The translations under genes were made by a program, and so were the position numbers. 64,000 nucleotides of DNA from assembly GCF_026341035.1 (NCBI RefSeq), contig NZ_JAPEOQ010000001.1:1922001-1986000 (forward strand), read 5' to 3'. This document shows, one piece after another, positions 46,182-54,899 of the stretch (the first letter of the stretch is position 1; each line of letters opens with the position of its first letter). Below the pieces are notes generated by a model that was given only the letters and a program-made list of their open reading frames with translations, had not been told where the DNA came from and did not search any database. This DNA comes from Streptomyces sp. NBC_01016 (lineage in GTDB: Bacteria > Actinomycetota > Actinomycetes > Streptomycetales > Streptomycetaceae).

Positions 46182-47702
46182 ATGGCCGACACCCGCCCCA
46201 CAGCACCGCCTCAGGACCAGTCGCCGCCCGACCCGCGCCGCTGGTGGGCCCTCGTCGTCATCGCGGTCGCCCAGCTGATGGTCGTCCTCGACATGACCAT
46301 CGTGAACATCGCGCTGCCCTCGGCCCAGGCCGACCTGGACATGTCCGACAGCAGCCGGCAGTGGGTCATCACCGCGTACACGCTCGCCTTCGGTGGACTG
46401 CTGCTGCTCGGCGGGCGGATCACGGACCTGATCGGCCGCAAACTCGCCTTCTGCATCGGCCTGTTGGGGTTCGCCGCCGCGTCCGCGTTCGGCGGCGCGG
46501 CGACAGGGTCGGGGATGCTGTTCGGGGCGCGGGCGCTTCAGGGCGTGTTCGCGGCGCTGCTCGCGCCCGCCGCGCTCTCGCTGCTCGCCACGACCTTCAC
46601 CGAACCGCGGGAGCGTAGCCGGGCGTTCGGCGTGTTCGGGGCGATCGTCGGGGCGGGTGCGGCCATCGGGCTGCTCGCCGGCGGATTCCTGACCGAGTAC
46701 CTCGACTGGCGCTGGTGCCTGTACGTCAACGTGCCCATCGCGCTCGCGGCGTTCGCCGGGGCCCTCGTACTGCTGCGTGGCGGGCGGGTGATGGCCGATC
46801 CGCACCTGGACGTGCCGGGCGCGGTGCTCGGGTGTGCCGGGATGCTGGCCATCGTCTACGGGTTCTCGGAGGCCGCGTCTCGTTCCTGGGGCGACCCGTT
46901 GGTGCTCGCCCTGCTCATCGGGGGAGCGGCCCTGCTCGTGGTCTTCGGGTTCTGGCAGCGCCGGGCGCGGGTCCCGCTCCTGCCGATCGCCGTGATCCGC
47001 GACCGGCAGCGCGTCGGGGCGTTCTGCACGATCCTGTTCGTGACCATCGGGATGTTCGGCGTCTTCCTCTTCCTGACGTACTACATGCAGCGCGTGCTCG
47101 GATACTCGCCGGTGCGGACGGGCGTCGCCTATCTGCCCATCACGGCGGGGATGATCGTCGGTTCGACGCAGATCGCCGCGCGGCTGCTGCACCGGGTGCC
47201 GCCGCGCACCCTGATGGTCCCGGGGCTCGTCGTCGCGGCGGGCGGCCTCGCGATCATCGCGCAGGTGGGGACGGAGCCCGCGTACGCCTCGCACCTGCTG
47301 CCGGGCATGCTGATGCTCGGCCTCGGCATGGGCACGGCCATGATGACGTCGGTGTCGCTCGCGACCGGCAGCGTCGCCCCGCAGGACGCGGGCGCGGCCT
47401 CCGCGACCTTCAACACCGCGCAGCAGGTGGGCGGTTCGATCGGAACGGCCCTGCTCAACACGATCGCGGCGAGCGTCACCGCCCGGTACATCGCCGAGCA
47501 CGCGACTCCCGGCGCCGACCGCCGCGAGCTCGCCTCGCGCGCCGCCGTGCACGGGTTCAACGTGGCGACCTGGTGGGCGGTGGGCTCGGTGCTGCTCGCG
47601 GCGGTCATCGCGGCGGTCGTGGTGAACGCGCCGCGGGCGGCCGGGATGGGAGACGTGGCGCCTGTGACCGATGACGTAAAGGAGAAGGCCGTGGGGGACT
47701 GA
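46182..47702 (+). CDS. MFS drug transporter, DHA2 (EmrB/QacA) type
   Basis: The 506-residue protein has about 14 transmembrane helices. The DHA2 hallmarks are VVLDMTIVNIALPSAQADL at the first helix and the motif A-like GGRITDLIGRK loop. It should export hydrophobic compounds by proton exchange. The ATG at 46182 has GGAGGAGG upstream. No regulator gene is beside it, so control is unclear. A hairpin overlaps its stop. Confidence 0.94.
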   Translation: MADTRPTAPPQDQSPPDPRRWWALVVIAVAQLMVVLDMTIVNIALPSAQADLDMSDSSRQWVITAYTLAFGGLLLLGGRITDLIGRKLAFCIGLLGFAAASAFGGAATGSGMLFGARALQGVFAALLAPAALSLLATTFTEPRERSRAFGVFGAIVGAGAAIGLLAGGFLTEYLDWRWCLYVNVPIALAAFAGALVLLRGGRVMADPHLDVPGAVLGCAGMLAIVYGFSEAASRSWGDPLVLALLIGGAALLVVFGFWQRRARVPLLPIAVIRDRQRVGAFCTILFVTIGMFGVFLFLTYYMQRVLGYSPVRTGVAYLPITAGMIVGSTQIAARLLHRVPPRTLMVPGLVVAAGGLAIIAQVGTEPAYASHLLPGMLMLGLGMGTAMMTSVSLATGSVAPQDAGAASATFNTAQQVGGSIGTALLNTIAASVTARYIAEHATPGADRRELASRAAVHGFNVATWWAVGSVLLAAVIAAVVVNAPRAAGMGDVAPVTDDVKEKAVGD

Positions 47703-47717
47703 ACGGCCCCCACGGCC
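47687..47717. terminator. Hairpin between the MFS gene and the convergent amidase gene
   Basis: GGCCGTGGGGG (47687-47697) pairs with CCCCCACGGCC (47707-47717) across a 9-nt loop. The left arm contains the end of the MFS gene, so it overlaps its stop codon. It probably serves both converging genes. Confidence 0.7.
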
Positions 47718-47741
47718 CTCATTATCGGTACAACTCGCGTG

Positions 47742-50306
47742 CTACGGCGCCAGGTTGGTGCCGATGCGTGCCGTCGCCGAGGTGCCGAGCGTGGTCCTCG
47801 TGAAGGTCTTGGTCGAGGACAGGCCCAGACCGCTGGAGTTGCTCGGTACGTACGTCAGGTTGCCCTCGCCCGTGTTCTCGCCCGCCGTGCCGAGCACCAG
47901 GTCGGTGCGGCCGTAACCGGAGAGGTCGGTGAGGGCGACCGCCGAGCCGAGGTTGTCGTTCGACTCGGTGGAGCCGGGGACGCCGGCGGTGTCCTGCGTG
48001 ACGGTGAGCGCGCCGGTGCCGGTGATCCCGGTCGAAGTGCCCTTCAGCAGGATCGAGTTGCCGGCGTTGGAGCGGTTCGAGGTGCGGGTGATGTCCTCGT
48101 TCGGGGCGCCCGTGAGGACGTCCGCGTAGCCGTCGAGGTTGTAGTCGCCCACCGCGATCGAGGCGCCCATCGCGTCGCCGGACTCGGCGGCGCCGGGGAC
48201 GCCCGAGGTGTCCTGGCTGACGGTCTTGGCGCCCGTGGCGGTCAGGCCCGTACCCGCCAGGCCCTTGACGAAGGTGACCTGGCCGCCCGCGGCGGCGCCG
48301 GACTCGGCGGTGTAGGGCTGGCCGATGGCGATGTCGTCGACGCCGTCGCCGTTGATGTCGCCGGCGCCGATGGAGCGGCCGCCCTTGACGGTCAGCGTCG
48401 CGGCCTTGCGCAGGCCGCCCGAACCGCCCTTGTACCAGACGACCTTGCCGAGGCTGCTGCCGTCGCGGTAGTTGAGCGCGACGTCCGCGTAGCCGTCCTG
48501 GTTGAAGTCGCCGGACGCGGCGTCCTCGTAGGACAGGTTGTCCTCGGTGGTGGTGATCGTGGAGTCGGTGTCCCAGCCGTCGCCGTAGCGGGCGCTCCAG
48601 GTGCCGCCGGTGCCGGTGGAGGCGGCGAACACGTCGGCCTTGCCGTCCGCGTTGAAGTCGCCGACGGCCACGGCGGAGCCGAACCTGGCGTTGGTCAGCT
48701 CGTAGCTGCCGTCGATGTTGACGCCGGTGCCGGAGGTGAAGTCCGGGCCGTTCAGGATCGTGTACGCGCCGCGGTTGGAGTGGCCGCCCGTGTCGTCCTC
48801 GCCGGGCTGGCCGACGACGATGTCCGTGTAGCCGTCGCCGTTGATGTCGCCGGTGGCGGTGGAGGCGCCGAACTCGTCACCGCTCTCGCCCGCGCCGGGG
48901 ACGTCGCCACTCGACTGCGAGATCAGCTTCTTGCCGGTCGTCGTGGGTCCGGAGACGCTGCCGGGCACGAGGGCGATCTGGCCGCCGCTCGATCCCTTGG
49001 GCAGGCCGGCGACGATGTCGTCGGTGGCGTCACCGACGACGTTCTGGCTGGCCAGGGCGTGCGAGACGCCGGGGGTGGCGGCGAGCGTCGCGATGCGGCC
49101 CAGCTTCGGGTACAGGTTCGCGCCGGGGCACAAGGTGGTGTTGGTGTCCTTGTGGCCGAAGACGCGCGGCAGCGTGATGGTGGAGTCGAGGGGGACCTTG
49201 TTGCCGTCGGTGCCGAGGTCACCGTTGGACGTCAGGGTCACCTTGTCGGTCGCCTTGATGCCGTACTGGCCGAACTTCCAGGCGACGACGCGGGCGATGG
49301 AGTCGAGCGCGGCCTTGGTGGGCTTCGTCTTCTCGAAGTTGCCGATGTACGAGATGCCGACGGTGTCGGTGTTGAAGCCGTAGTCGTGGGCGCCGTGCAC
49401 CGGCAGGTCCATGCCGCCGGTGCGGCCCTCGAAGATCTGGCCGCAGCGGTCGACCACGAAGTTGTAGCCGAGGTCGTAATAGCCCTTGGCGACGTGGTCC
49501 TGCTGGATCTCGCGCAGCCGCTGGGCGCTCTGCGCGCAGGGAATCTGGTTGTCCGAGTCGACGCCGGTGTGGTGCACGACGGCGGCCTTGATCTCCGTGT
49601 CGTACGTGGGAGTTCCGTCGTGCGGGAGGCCGGGACCCCACACGGACTGGGGGATGATCGTCGGCTTCACGACGGTCGAGGGGCGGGCCTCGGGCGGCGT
49701 CTCGTCGGAGGCGAACGCGGCGGGCTCGGTGGCGCCCTTGCGGGTTCCCGTGCCCGGGTCGATCAGCTTGACGTCCATCCCGGACGGCAGGCCGGACGCC
49801 TTGCCGTCGGCGTCGACGACCCGCACCTCGACGCCGTTCGAGGCGGCGCTCGTGGACACGGACGTGGTGCCGCCGCGGATGTCGGTGCCCTTGCGCTCGG
49901 CACCGTCGGCGTCGTTCGTCTCCTCGGGCAGGGTGGTCCATGCCCCCCACGCGCCCGACTCGGCGTTCCGCGCCCGGAACTGGGCCGTTCCGTCGAGCTC
50001 GTCCTTCGTGTCCTTCCACGTCACCGACACGGCGTTGAACGTCTTCGTCGACTTCTGCGGAACGACCTTCCGGTCCGCCTTCGTCTCCAGGCTCAACGTG
50101 TGCACGGCGGCGGCCCGGTACGCGGCGGCCGGGGCCGCCTCCGTGCCGGGATCGGCCATCGCGTACGACACGACTCCGGCGCCGCCGACCACGACCGCCC
50201 CCATCGTGATCCACGCTCTCCGCTTGAGACTCAGCGGCCTGTACGCGTGCGATCTGCGCGCGCCGGCCGCGTCTTCTCGCGAATGTCGCGGGCTCAATTG
50301 CCCCAC
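47742..50306 (-). CDS. Secreted N-acetylmuramoyl-L-alanine amidase (PGRP/amidase-2) with FG-GAP repeats
   Basis: The 854-residue protein has a signal-anchor-like region (AWITMGAVVVGGAGVVSYAM), a linker domain and an amidase-2/PGRP domain. Metal and catalytic residues are visible in VVHHTGVDSD, GYNFVVDRCGQIFEGR and VFGHKDTNTTLCPG. The C-terminal 450 residues are FG-GAP/integrin-type repeats with several DxNxDGxxD calcium-like loops (ADKDGD-type, for example DINGDGYTD). It should cut peptide from glycan strands outside the cell. GTG 50306 is used as start, but a TTG four codons in and an ATG at residue 35 are also possible. Confidence 0.9.
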   Translation of the reverse strand: MGQLSPRHSREDAAGARRSHAYRPLSLKRRAWITMGAVVVGGAGVVSYAMADPGTEAAPAAAYRAAAVHTLSLETKADRKVVPQKSTKTFNAVSVTWKDTKDELDGTAQFRARNAESGAWGAWTTLPEETNDADGAERKGTDIRGGTTSVSTSAASNGVEVRVVDADGKASGLPSGMDVKLIDPGTGTRKGATEPAAFASDETPPEARPSTVVKPTIIPQSVWGPGLPHDGTPTYDTEIKAAVVHHTGVDSDNQIPCAQSAQRLREIQQDHVAKGYYDLGYNFVVDRCGQIFEGRTGGMDLPVHGAHDYGFNTDTVGISYIGNFEKTKPTKAALDSIARVVAWKFGQYGIKATDKVTLTSNGDLGTDGNKVPLDSTITLPRVFGHKDTNTTLCPGANLYPKLGRIATLAATPGVSHALASQNVVGDATDDIVAGLPKGSSGGQIALVPGSVSGPTTTGKKLISQSSGDVPGAGESGDEFGASTATGDINGDGYTDIVVGQPGEDDTGGHSNRGAYTILNGPDFTSGTGVNIDGSYELTNARFGSAVAVGDFNADGKADVFAASTGTGGTWSARYGDGWDTDSTITTTEDNLSYEDAASGDFNQDGYADVALNYRDGSSLGKVVWYKGGSGGLRKAATLTVKGGRSIGAGDINGDGVDDIAIGQPYTAESGAAAGGQVTFVKGLAGTGLTATGAKTVSQDTSGVPGAAESGDAMGASIAVGDYNLDGYADVLTGAPNEDITRTSNRSNAGNSILLKGTSTGITGTGALTVTQDTAGVPGSTESNDNLGSAVALTDLSGYGRTDLVLGTAGENTGEGNLTYVPSNSSGLGLSSTKTFTRTTLGTSATARIGTNLAP

Positions 50307-50584
50307 CCCTTGATGAAGTTCACATGGACCCCGCGTGACACGCGGGTAGACGCTCTATCCAGCGAACGACAGTCGAAAAGCGTCACGGGTTGTGCGGTTG
50401 TGGCACAGGTCACTGTGTGGGGTTCGGTAGGGGAGCGGTTCGGGGCGTCGGGGCGTCGGGGCGTCGGGCCGTGGGGCCGTCGGGTCGCCTGTGACGTTTC
50501 TGTGGAGGGTGGCGCTGATCCCGTCAAGGGGTGGTGGGCGCGGGTGCGTCCGCCTTCTGTGGAGACGTGCGAAGAGGGAAGCGC
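50307..50584. other. Intergenic region upstream of the sigma-factor cluster
   Basis: This 278-bp divergent spacer contains a run of GGGGCGTCG units (about 50439-50470) and the 13-mer TGTGACGTTTCTG at 50490-50502. The same 13-mer recurs at 53578-53590, after the cluster. It may be part of an ECF-type promoter. I see no gene in it, apart from a possible N-terminal extension of the sigma gene back to 50531. Confidence 0.55.
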
Positions 50585-51181
50585 TTGGGCCAGGGAGGGG
50601 AACCCCGTCGTGCGCAGGCGCACGACGGGGAGCTGGGCGCGGCCGTCGCGCGGGCCCAGGAGGGGGACGAGGCCGCCTTCGCCGTCGCCTACCGGCTCGT
50701 ACAGCCGGGGCTGCTCGGGTATCTGCGCGGGCTCGTGGGCGACGAGGCGGAGGACGTCGCCTCCGACGCGTGGCTGGAGATAGCCCGGGATCTGGGGCGG
50801 TTCCGTGGGGACGGGGCCGGGTTCCGGGGGTGGACCGCGACCATCGCGCGGCACCGTGCTCTCGATCTGATGCGGCGGCAGAAGGTGCGGCCGAGGCAGT
50901 CCGTCCTGGAGCAGGACGTGCTGGAACTGCCCGGTGGGCACGACACCGCGGAGCAAGCCCTTGAGGCCCTCTCCACGGAGAGTGCGCTCGCGCTGCTCGA
51001 TCTGCTGCCGCGCGATCAGCGTGAGGCCGTGCTGCTGCGAGTCGTCGTCGGGCTCGACGCGCCCGCCGCCGCCCGCGTCCTCGGCAAGCGGCCCGGGGCC
51101 GTGCGCACGGCGGCGTACCGGGGGTTGAAGCGGCTCGCCCGGCAGTTCGGAGACGGCGGGGCGGGAGGGCGTCCGGTGTGA
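50585..51181 (+). CDS. ECF-type sigma-70 family factor (first of a tandem pair)
   Basis: The 198-residue protein has region 2 (LLGYLRGLVGDEAEDVASDAW, AGFRGWTATIARHRALDLMRR) and region 4 (LLPRDQREAVLLRVVVGLD, then AARVLGKRPGAVRTAAYRGL). It would direct RNA polymerase to a small regulon. The start could be TTG 50585 (GAGGGAAG site upstream) or GTG 50531. It is a paralogue of the sigma factor at 51784: both share DVASxAWLxIARDLxRF and RVVVGLD. A short ORF resembling an anti-sigma N-terminus follows. Confidence 0.88.
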   Translation: MGQGGEPRRAQAHDGELGAAVARAQEGDEAAFAVAYRLVQPGLLGYLRGLVGDEAEDVASDAWLEIARDLGRFRGDGAGFRGWTATIARHRALDLMRRQKVRPRQSVLEQDVLELPGGHDTAEQALEALSTESALALLDLLPRDQREAVLLRVVVGLDAPAAARVLGKRPGAVRTAAYRGLKRLARQFGDGGAGGRPV

Positions 51182-51215
51182 CGGATCGCGGGGCGCGCAC
51201 GCTGGGGGAGGCGAG

Positions 51216-51500
51216 ATGACTGCGAATTCCTCACCGCCGGTCGAACCCGGCGGCGAACCCGACGGTGCGGGCCGCGCCGCCGACCGGTCCTCGGTCGGCG
51301 CGCTGCTCGGCGACGCCGTGCGGGGCGGTGACCCGGGTGTGGACGGCGAGCGGCGGGCGCTCGCCGCGTACCGCGAGGCCCGCGACGCGGGGGCGCTCGG
51401 CGCGGCGCCCCGCAGGCGCGACGACTGGCGCCCGGGCCTGCGGTGGGCGGGGTGGCCGGTGCGGGCCGCGGCCAACTCCCCGCGGGGGAGGGGCAGGTAG
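51216..51500 (+). CDS. Short ORF resembling the N-terminus of an anti-sigma-like protein, truncated
   Basis: The 94-residue product has the sequence SVGALLGDAVRGGDPGVDG and ERRALAAYREARDAGALG, which look like the cytoplasmic part of sigma-cluster partner proteins in Streptomyces (from memory). It ends in an Arg-rich stretch (RAAANSPRGRGR) before any membrane helix. The partner of the second sigma factor, at 52461, has such a helix and a secreted domain. A GGGGGAGG site supports translation. It may be a decayed partner gene or a soluble variant. The following 283 bp hold no gene. Confidence 0.6.
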   Translation: MTANSSPPVEPGGEPDGAGRAADRSSVGALLGDAVRGGDPGVDGERRALAAYREARDAGALGAAPRRRDDWRPGLRWAGWPVRAAANSPRGRGR

Positions 51501-51783
51501 GACCGCACGGCGAACGGGACCGGAAATGCGGGACGGCCGAGGTCGCCACCCCCCACAGGAGAGACCCCGGCCGCCGCGCGTTACGGGTCGCGAGCGGCCC
51601 GTACTTATCTCAGCGCCGCCGGTGCGTTTTCTGTCACACCGCCCTGAGACCCCGTTGGTTGCAAGTTGTACGAACATGGACGCGAGGACGTTTCAGGCCG
51701 TAGCGTTCTGGTTCGCGCCGGGCGCGCGCGCCCGTATCCACGGCGCACACGGCTTCACGGCCAGAGCAGGGCAGGGGCAGGGA

Positions 51784-52461
51784 GTGCTGGGGGACGACGC
51801 GGAGCTGACCGCCGCGGTGCTTGCGGCGCGGGACGGGAGCGAGGCCGCGTTCCGGACCGTGTACCGCACCGTGCACCCACGGCTGCTCGGATACATACGC
51901 ACGCTCGTCGGCGACCCGGACGCGGAGGACGTCGCGTCGGAGGCCTGGCTCCAGATAGCCCGCGACCTCGACCGCTTCGAGGGCGATGCCGACCGGTTCC
52001 GCGGCTGGGCCGCCCGGATCGCCCGCAACCGCGCGCTCGATCACATACGCATGCGGGGACGCCGGCCCGCCATCGGCGGCGACGAGTCCGAGCTCACCGG
52101 CAGACCCGCCCTCTCCGACACCGCCGACGAGGCCATGGAGTCCCTGGCCACCGGCGACACCATGGCGCTCATCTCCAAGCTTCCGCAGGACCAGGCCGAG
52201 GCCGTCGTGCTGCGCGTCGTCGTCGGACTCGACGCGAAGAGCGCCGCGCAGACCCTCGGTAAACGGCCCGGCGCGGTCCGCACCGCCGCGCACCGGGGCC
52301 TGAAGCGGCTCGCCGAACTGCTCGGCGCCGCCGAACCCACCGCGGCCGGGAACTCCGCCGATTCCCTCGAAGCGGTACCGACTCCACGGCGCGACCGCAC
52401 CCGTACGGCGACGTCCGCAGGTGTGACGCATTCGCGTTCGCGGACGCAGAAGGACATGTGA
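51784..52461 (+). CDS. ECF-type sigma-70 family factor (second of a tandem pair)
   Basis: The 225-residue protein has region 2 (LLGYIRTLVGDPDAEDVASE, FRGWAARIARNRALDHIRM) and region 4 (LPQDQAEAVVLRVVVGLDA, SAAQTLGKRPGAVRTAAHRG). It resembles the protein at 50585 but has a longer C-terminal tail. I chose GTG 51784 (VLGDDAELTAAV) from the family's usual N-terminus; ATG 51676 is also in frame. Its stop overlaps the start of the membrane-anchored partner gene (TGATG), as in sigma/anti-sigma operons. Confidence 0.9.
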   Translation: MLGDDAELTAAVLAARDGSEAAFRTVYRTVHPRLLGYIRTLVGDPDAEDVASEAWLQIARDLDRFEGDADRFRGWAARIARNRALDHIRMRGRRPAIGGDESELTGRPALSDTADEAMESLATGDTMALISKLPQDQAEAVVLRVVVGLDAKSAAQTLGKRPGAVRTAAHRGLKRLAELLGAAEPTAAGNSADSLEAVPTPRRDRTRTATSAGVTHSRSRTQKDM

Positions 52462-53537
52462 TGGCCGACGAGCACGACAAGTGGCTTAACCGCGACGCGG
52501 CGGACCGCCTGCTGCGCGGAGAGGCCCCGGCCGTATCCGGAGACGACGCCCTGCGGGCCGACCGACTGACCGCCGCGCTGTATGCGCTGGCCGAGGTGCC
52601 GGCCGGACCCGAAGGTGAACTCCCGGGCGAGGACGCCGCGTTGAAGGCGTTCCGTGAGACGCGTGCCGTCGCGGCTGTGAACGGTGCTGTGAACGGCGCC
52701 GTGAACAGCCCCGCACGCGCGGGCCGCGCCCGGCGGTCCACCCGGTCCGCCCCGAAGACGTCCGGGCAGCGTTCGTTCTGGGGGCGCCCCGCGCGGTTCG
52801 GAGCCGTCGCCGCGTTCGCCGTGTGCATGGTCGGCGGAGTCGCGGTCGCCGCCGGGACGGGGGTGCTGCCCTCGCCGTTCCGCGAGTCGGACGATCCGGC
52901 GCCGGCCTCGTCCGTGTCCGCCGCCGCGAGCCCCGATCGGCCGCTCGCCTCGTCCTCCGCGGGGGTCACCGAGGACGGCCACGCGGTGCCGAGTCCGACG
53001 AAGCCGCCTGGCACCTCCGGCAGTGGGTCCGCCTCCGGCTCCCCGTCCCACCGCCACGGCGCGGGCGAGCCGCGCGAGGGGCGCCCGCCCCAGGGCCGGG
53101 GCCCCGGGCCGAACGCGACCGGCCCCGACGGGGCGAGGGCCCAGGCGCGCAAGCTCGTCGACACCTGTCGCAAGTACCGGGGCGGGGAGTCCGGCTCCGT
53201 GGACGTGCGGCGCCTGGAGGCGTCCGCGAAGGCCCTCGGACAGGACACGCGCAGCCTCGACCGCTTCTGCGACCGCGTCCTGGCCCGCGCCGGAGCCCCC
53301 ACCGCGCCGGCCGACAGGACCGCCTCGCAGCACACGGACAACAAGAGCGACTCGGGAAGCCAGAGCGCCTCGGACGACGGCAACGGTCGGCCGGGCGGCA
53401 AGGGTGGCGGCGAGCGCGGCGGCGACAACGAGGACGAGGACGGCGACCCGGACGGCGGCGCGAGCCCGAGTCCCAGCGTGAGCTCCGGCCCGAGTCCCAG
53501 TGGCAGCGCGAGTCCGAGCCTGAGCCCGACTCCGTGA
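52461..53537 (+). CDS. Putative anti-sigma-like membrane protein with Pro/Ser-rich exterior
   Basis: The 358-residue protein has a cytoplasmic N-terminus of about 110 residues (DKWLNRDAADRLLRGEAP). One helix follows (RFGAVAAFAVCMVGGVAVAA), then a long low-complexity exterior rich in Pro, Ser, Gly and Asp that ends in SPSPSVSSG-type repeats. A short conserved-looking region is TCRKYRGGESGSVDVRRLEA. It is coupled to the sigma gene, so an anti-sigma role is inferred; no HxxxCxxC zinc motif is visible, so this is not a canonical ZAS protein. Confidence 0.8.
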   Translation: MADEHDKWLNRDAADRLLRGEAPAVSGDDALRADRLTAALYALAEVPAGPEGELPGEDAALKAFRETRAVAAVNGAVNGAVNSPARAGRARRSTRSAPKTSGQRSFWGRPARFGAVAAFAVCMVGGVAVAAGTGVLPSPFRESDDPAPASSVSAAASPDRPLASSSAGVTEDGHAVPSPTKPPGTSGSGSASGSPSHRHGAGEPREGRPPQGRGPGPNATGPDGARAQARKLVDTCRKYRGGESGSVDVRRLEASAKALGQDTRSLDRFCDRVLARAGAPTAPADRTASQHTDNKSDSGSQSASDDGNGRPGGKGGGERGGDNEDEDGDPDGGASPSPSVSSGPSPSGSASPSLSPTP

Positions 53538-53677
53538 CCTGCGGAAACGTAACGGGTCAAAAAGGTTGCGCTCCAGGTGTGACGTTTCTGGACGGCCCGG
53601 CGCAGTAATGAGTGAGCCGACTGGTCATCGGCCGCGCACGAGCCCGGGTTCCCCCCGTACCTGGTGCTCAGTGCCAC

Positions 53678-53718
53678 TGGCGCGGGTGGGACACGTTCCC
53701 CCGGTCCCACCCGCGCCA
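53678..53718. terminator. Hairpin between the sigma cluster and the L,D-transpeptidase gene
   Basis: TGGCGCGGGTGGGAC (53678-53692) pairs perfectly with 53704-53718 across an 11-nt loop. It lies between converging genes and should terminate both. There is no U-tract. Confidence 0.75.
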
Positions 53719-53751
53719 CTCAACACGTCACCTGCGGATGTCTGCGGGGCC

Positions 53752-54630
53752 TCACCAGTAGACGACGACCTTGTCGCCGTTCCTCACCTGCGCGAACAGC
53801 TGCGCGATCTTCTTCTCGTCCTTGACGTTCACGCAGCCGTGCGAGGCCCCCGCGTATCCGTGCGCCGCGAAGTCCTCCGAGTAGTGGACCGCCTGGCCGC
53901 CGCTGAAGAACATCGCGTACGGCATGGGGGAGTCGTAGAGCGTCGAGACGTGGTGCCGGGACTTGAAGTACACGGGGAAGACGCCCTCGCGGGTCGGCGT
54001 GTACTCGGATCCGAACCGCACCTCCGTCGTCATCCGACGCTTGCCGTCCACCATCCACGCCAGCGTGCGGTTGGTCTTGCTGATGCACACCACCCGCCCC
54101 TTCATGCAGCGCGGGTCCGGCTCCGCGGGAGTCTGGCCGCCGAACTGGTACAGCTCCCACTTGCCCGGCTCGTGCGTCATCTTCAGCAGGCGCTGCCAGG
54201 TCACGGTGTCCGTCTCACCCGTGCGCGGCAGCCCGCGCTTGCCCTGGAATCCCTTGACCGCGTCGGTGGTCGTGTCGTCGTACGTGCCCGTGGGCCCGTT
54301 GAAGAGCCAGTCCACCTGACGCAGCCGCGCCTGTAGCTCCCGTACGTCCTTGGAGCTGTCACCGGGGGAGAAGAGGACCTTGGCGGCGGCCGGCGCGGGC
54401 TTTGCGGACCCGGTGGGCTTGGCGTCGTCGGAGGGCGGCCGGGACGCGTCGTCCGTGGGCAGCCGGGACGAATCGTCGGTGGGCAGCCGGGTCGAGTCGG
54501 GGGCGGACGGCTGGGACGTCAGTGGCGGTGCGGCGCGCCCGCCGCCCCCCACCGCCTGGGCCTTGCACCCGCCGACCAGGGCGAGCACCCCGGTGACCGC
54601 GATCGATGAACGTAGGACAGCTGTCCGCAT
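53752..54630 (-). CDS. L,D-transpeptidase lipoprotein with peptidoglycan-binding domain
   Basis: This enzyme forms 3-3 crosslinks in peptidoglycan. The 292-residue protein has a lipobox signal (VTGVLALVGGC, Cys near residue 22) and an acidic repeat region (RLPTDD/RPPSDD, residues about 48-72). A PG-binding-1-like domain follows (DVRELQARLRQVDWLFNGP), then the YkuD domain with the catalytic HGYAGASHGCVNV. The ATG at 54630 lies opposite the mutase promoter, with about 270 bp between them. The peptide-repeat linker could be a spacer across the wall. Confidence 0.92.
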   Translation of the reverse strand: MRTAVLRSSIAVTGVLALVGGCKAQAVGGGGRAAPPLTSQPSAPDSTRLPTDDSSRLPTDDASRPPSDDAKPTGSAKPAPAAAKVLFSPGDSSKDVRELQARLRQVDWLFNGPTGTYDDTTTDAVKGFQGKRGLPRTGETDTVTWQRLLKMTHEPGKWELYQFGGQTPAEPDPRCMKGRVVCISKTNRTLAWMVDGKRRMTTEVRFGSEYTPTREGVFPVYFKSRHHVSTLYDSPMPYAMFFSGGQAVHYSEDFAAHGYAGASHGCVNVKDEKKIAQLFAQVRNGDKVVVYW

Positions 54631-54899
54631 GACGTCCCCCCGCCTGCCGCGCCGTTCACTCTTGTCACGACGGATGCTGCCCGCGCCGGAACGGCTCCGA
54701 ACTCAGGGTGACGCCCGATGTGATGACGCGGGGCAAACACGGGAAAGTCTGTGAGCAAGGTCCCAGCGCGGGGCTCTCCACTGCCCGCACGCCCGCCGCT
54801 ACAGTCCGTCGCGAGGGTCGTTCACTACTGGTAAGTAATCAGCGCAAGTAAACAGCACCAATCGGCAAGCATCTGCAAGTCATCGCTGGAGGCACAACC

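Noticed and set aside
53566..54336. Plus-strand ORF across the L,D-transpeptidase gene
   Set aside because: It is antisense to a protein with clear YkuD and lipobox motifs and has no recognisable features of its own.
54631..54899. Cobalamin riboswitch upstream of the mutase gene
   Set aside because: I do not find the B12-box-like AGCCAGGAGACC segment in this 269-bp region. A short TACTGGTAAGTA palindrome is present but unassigned.
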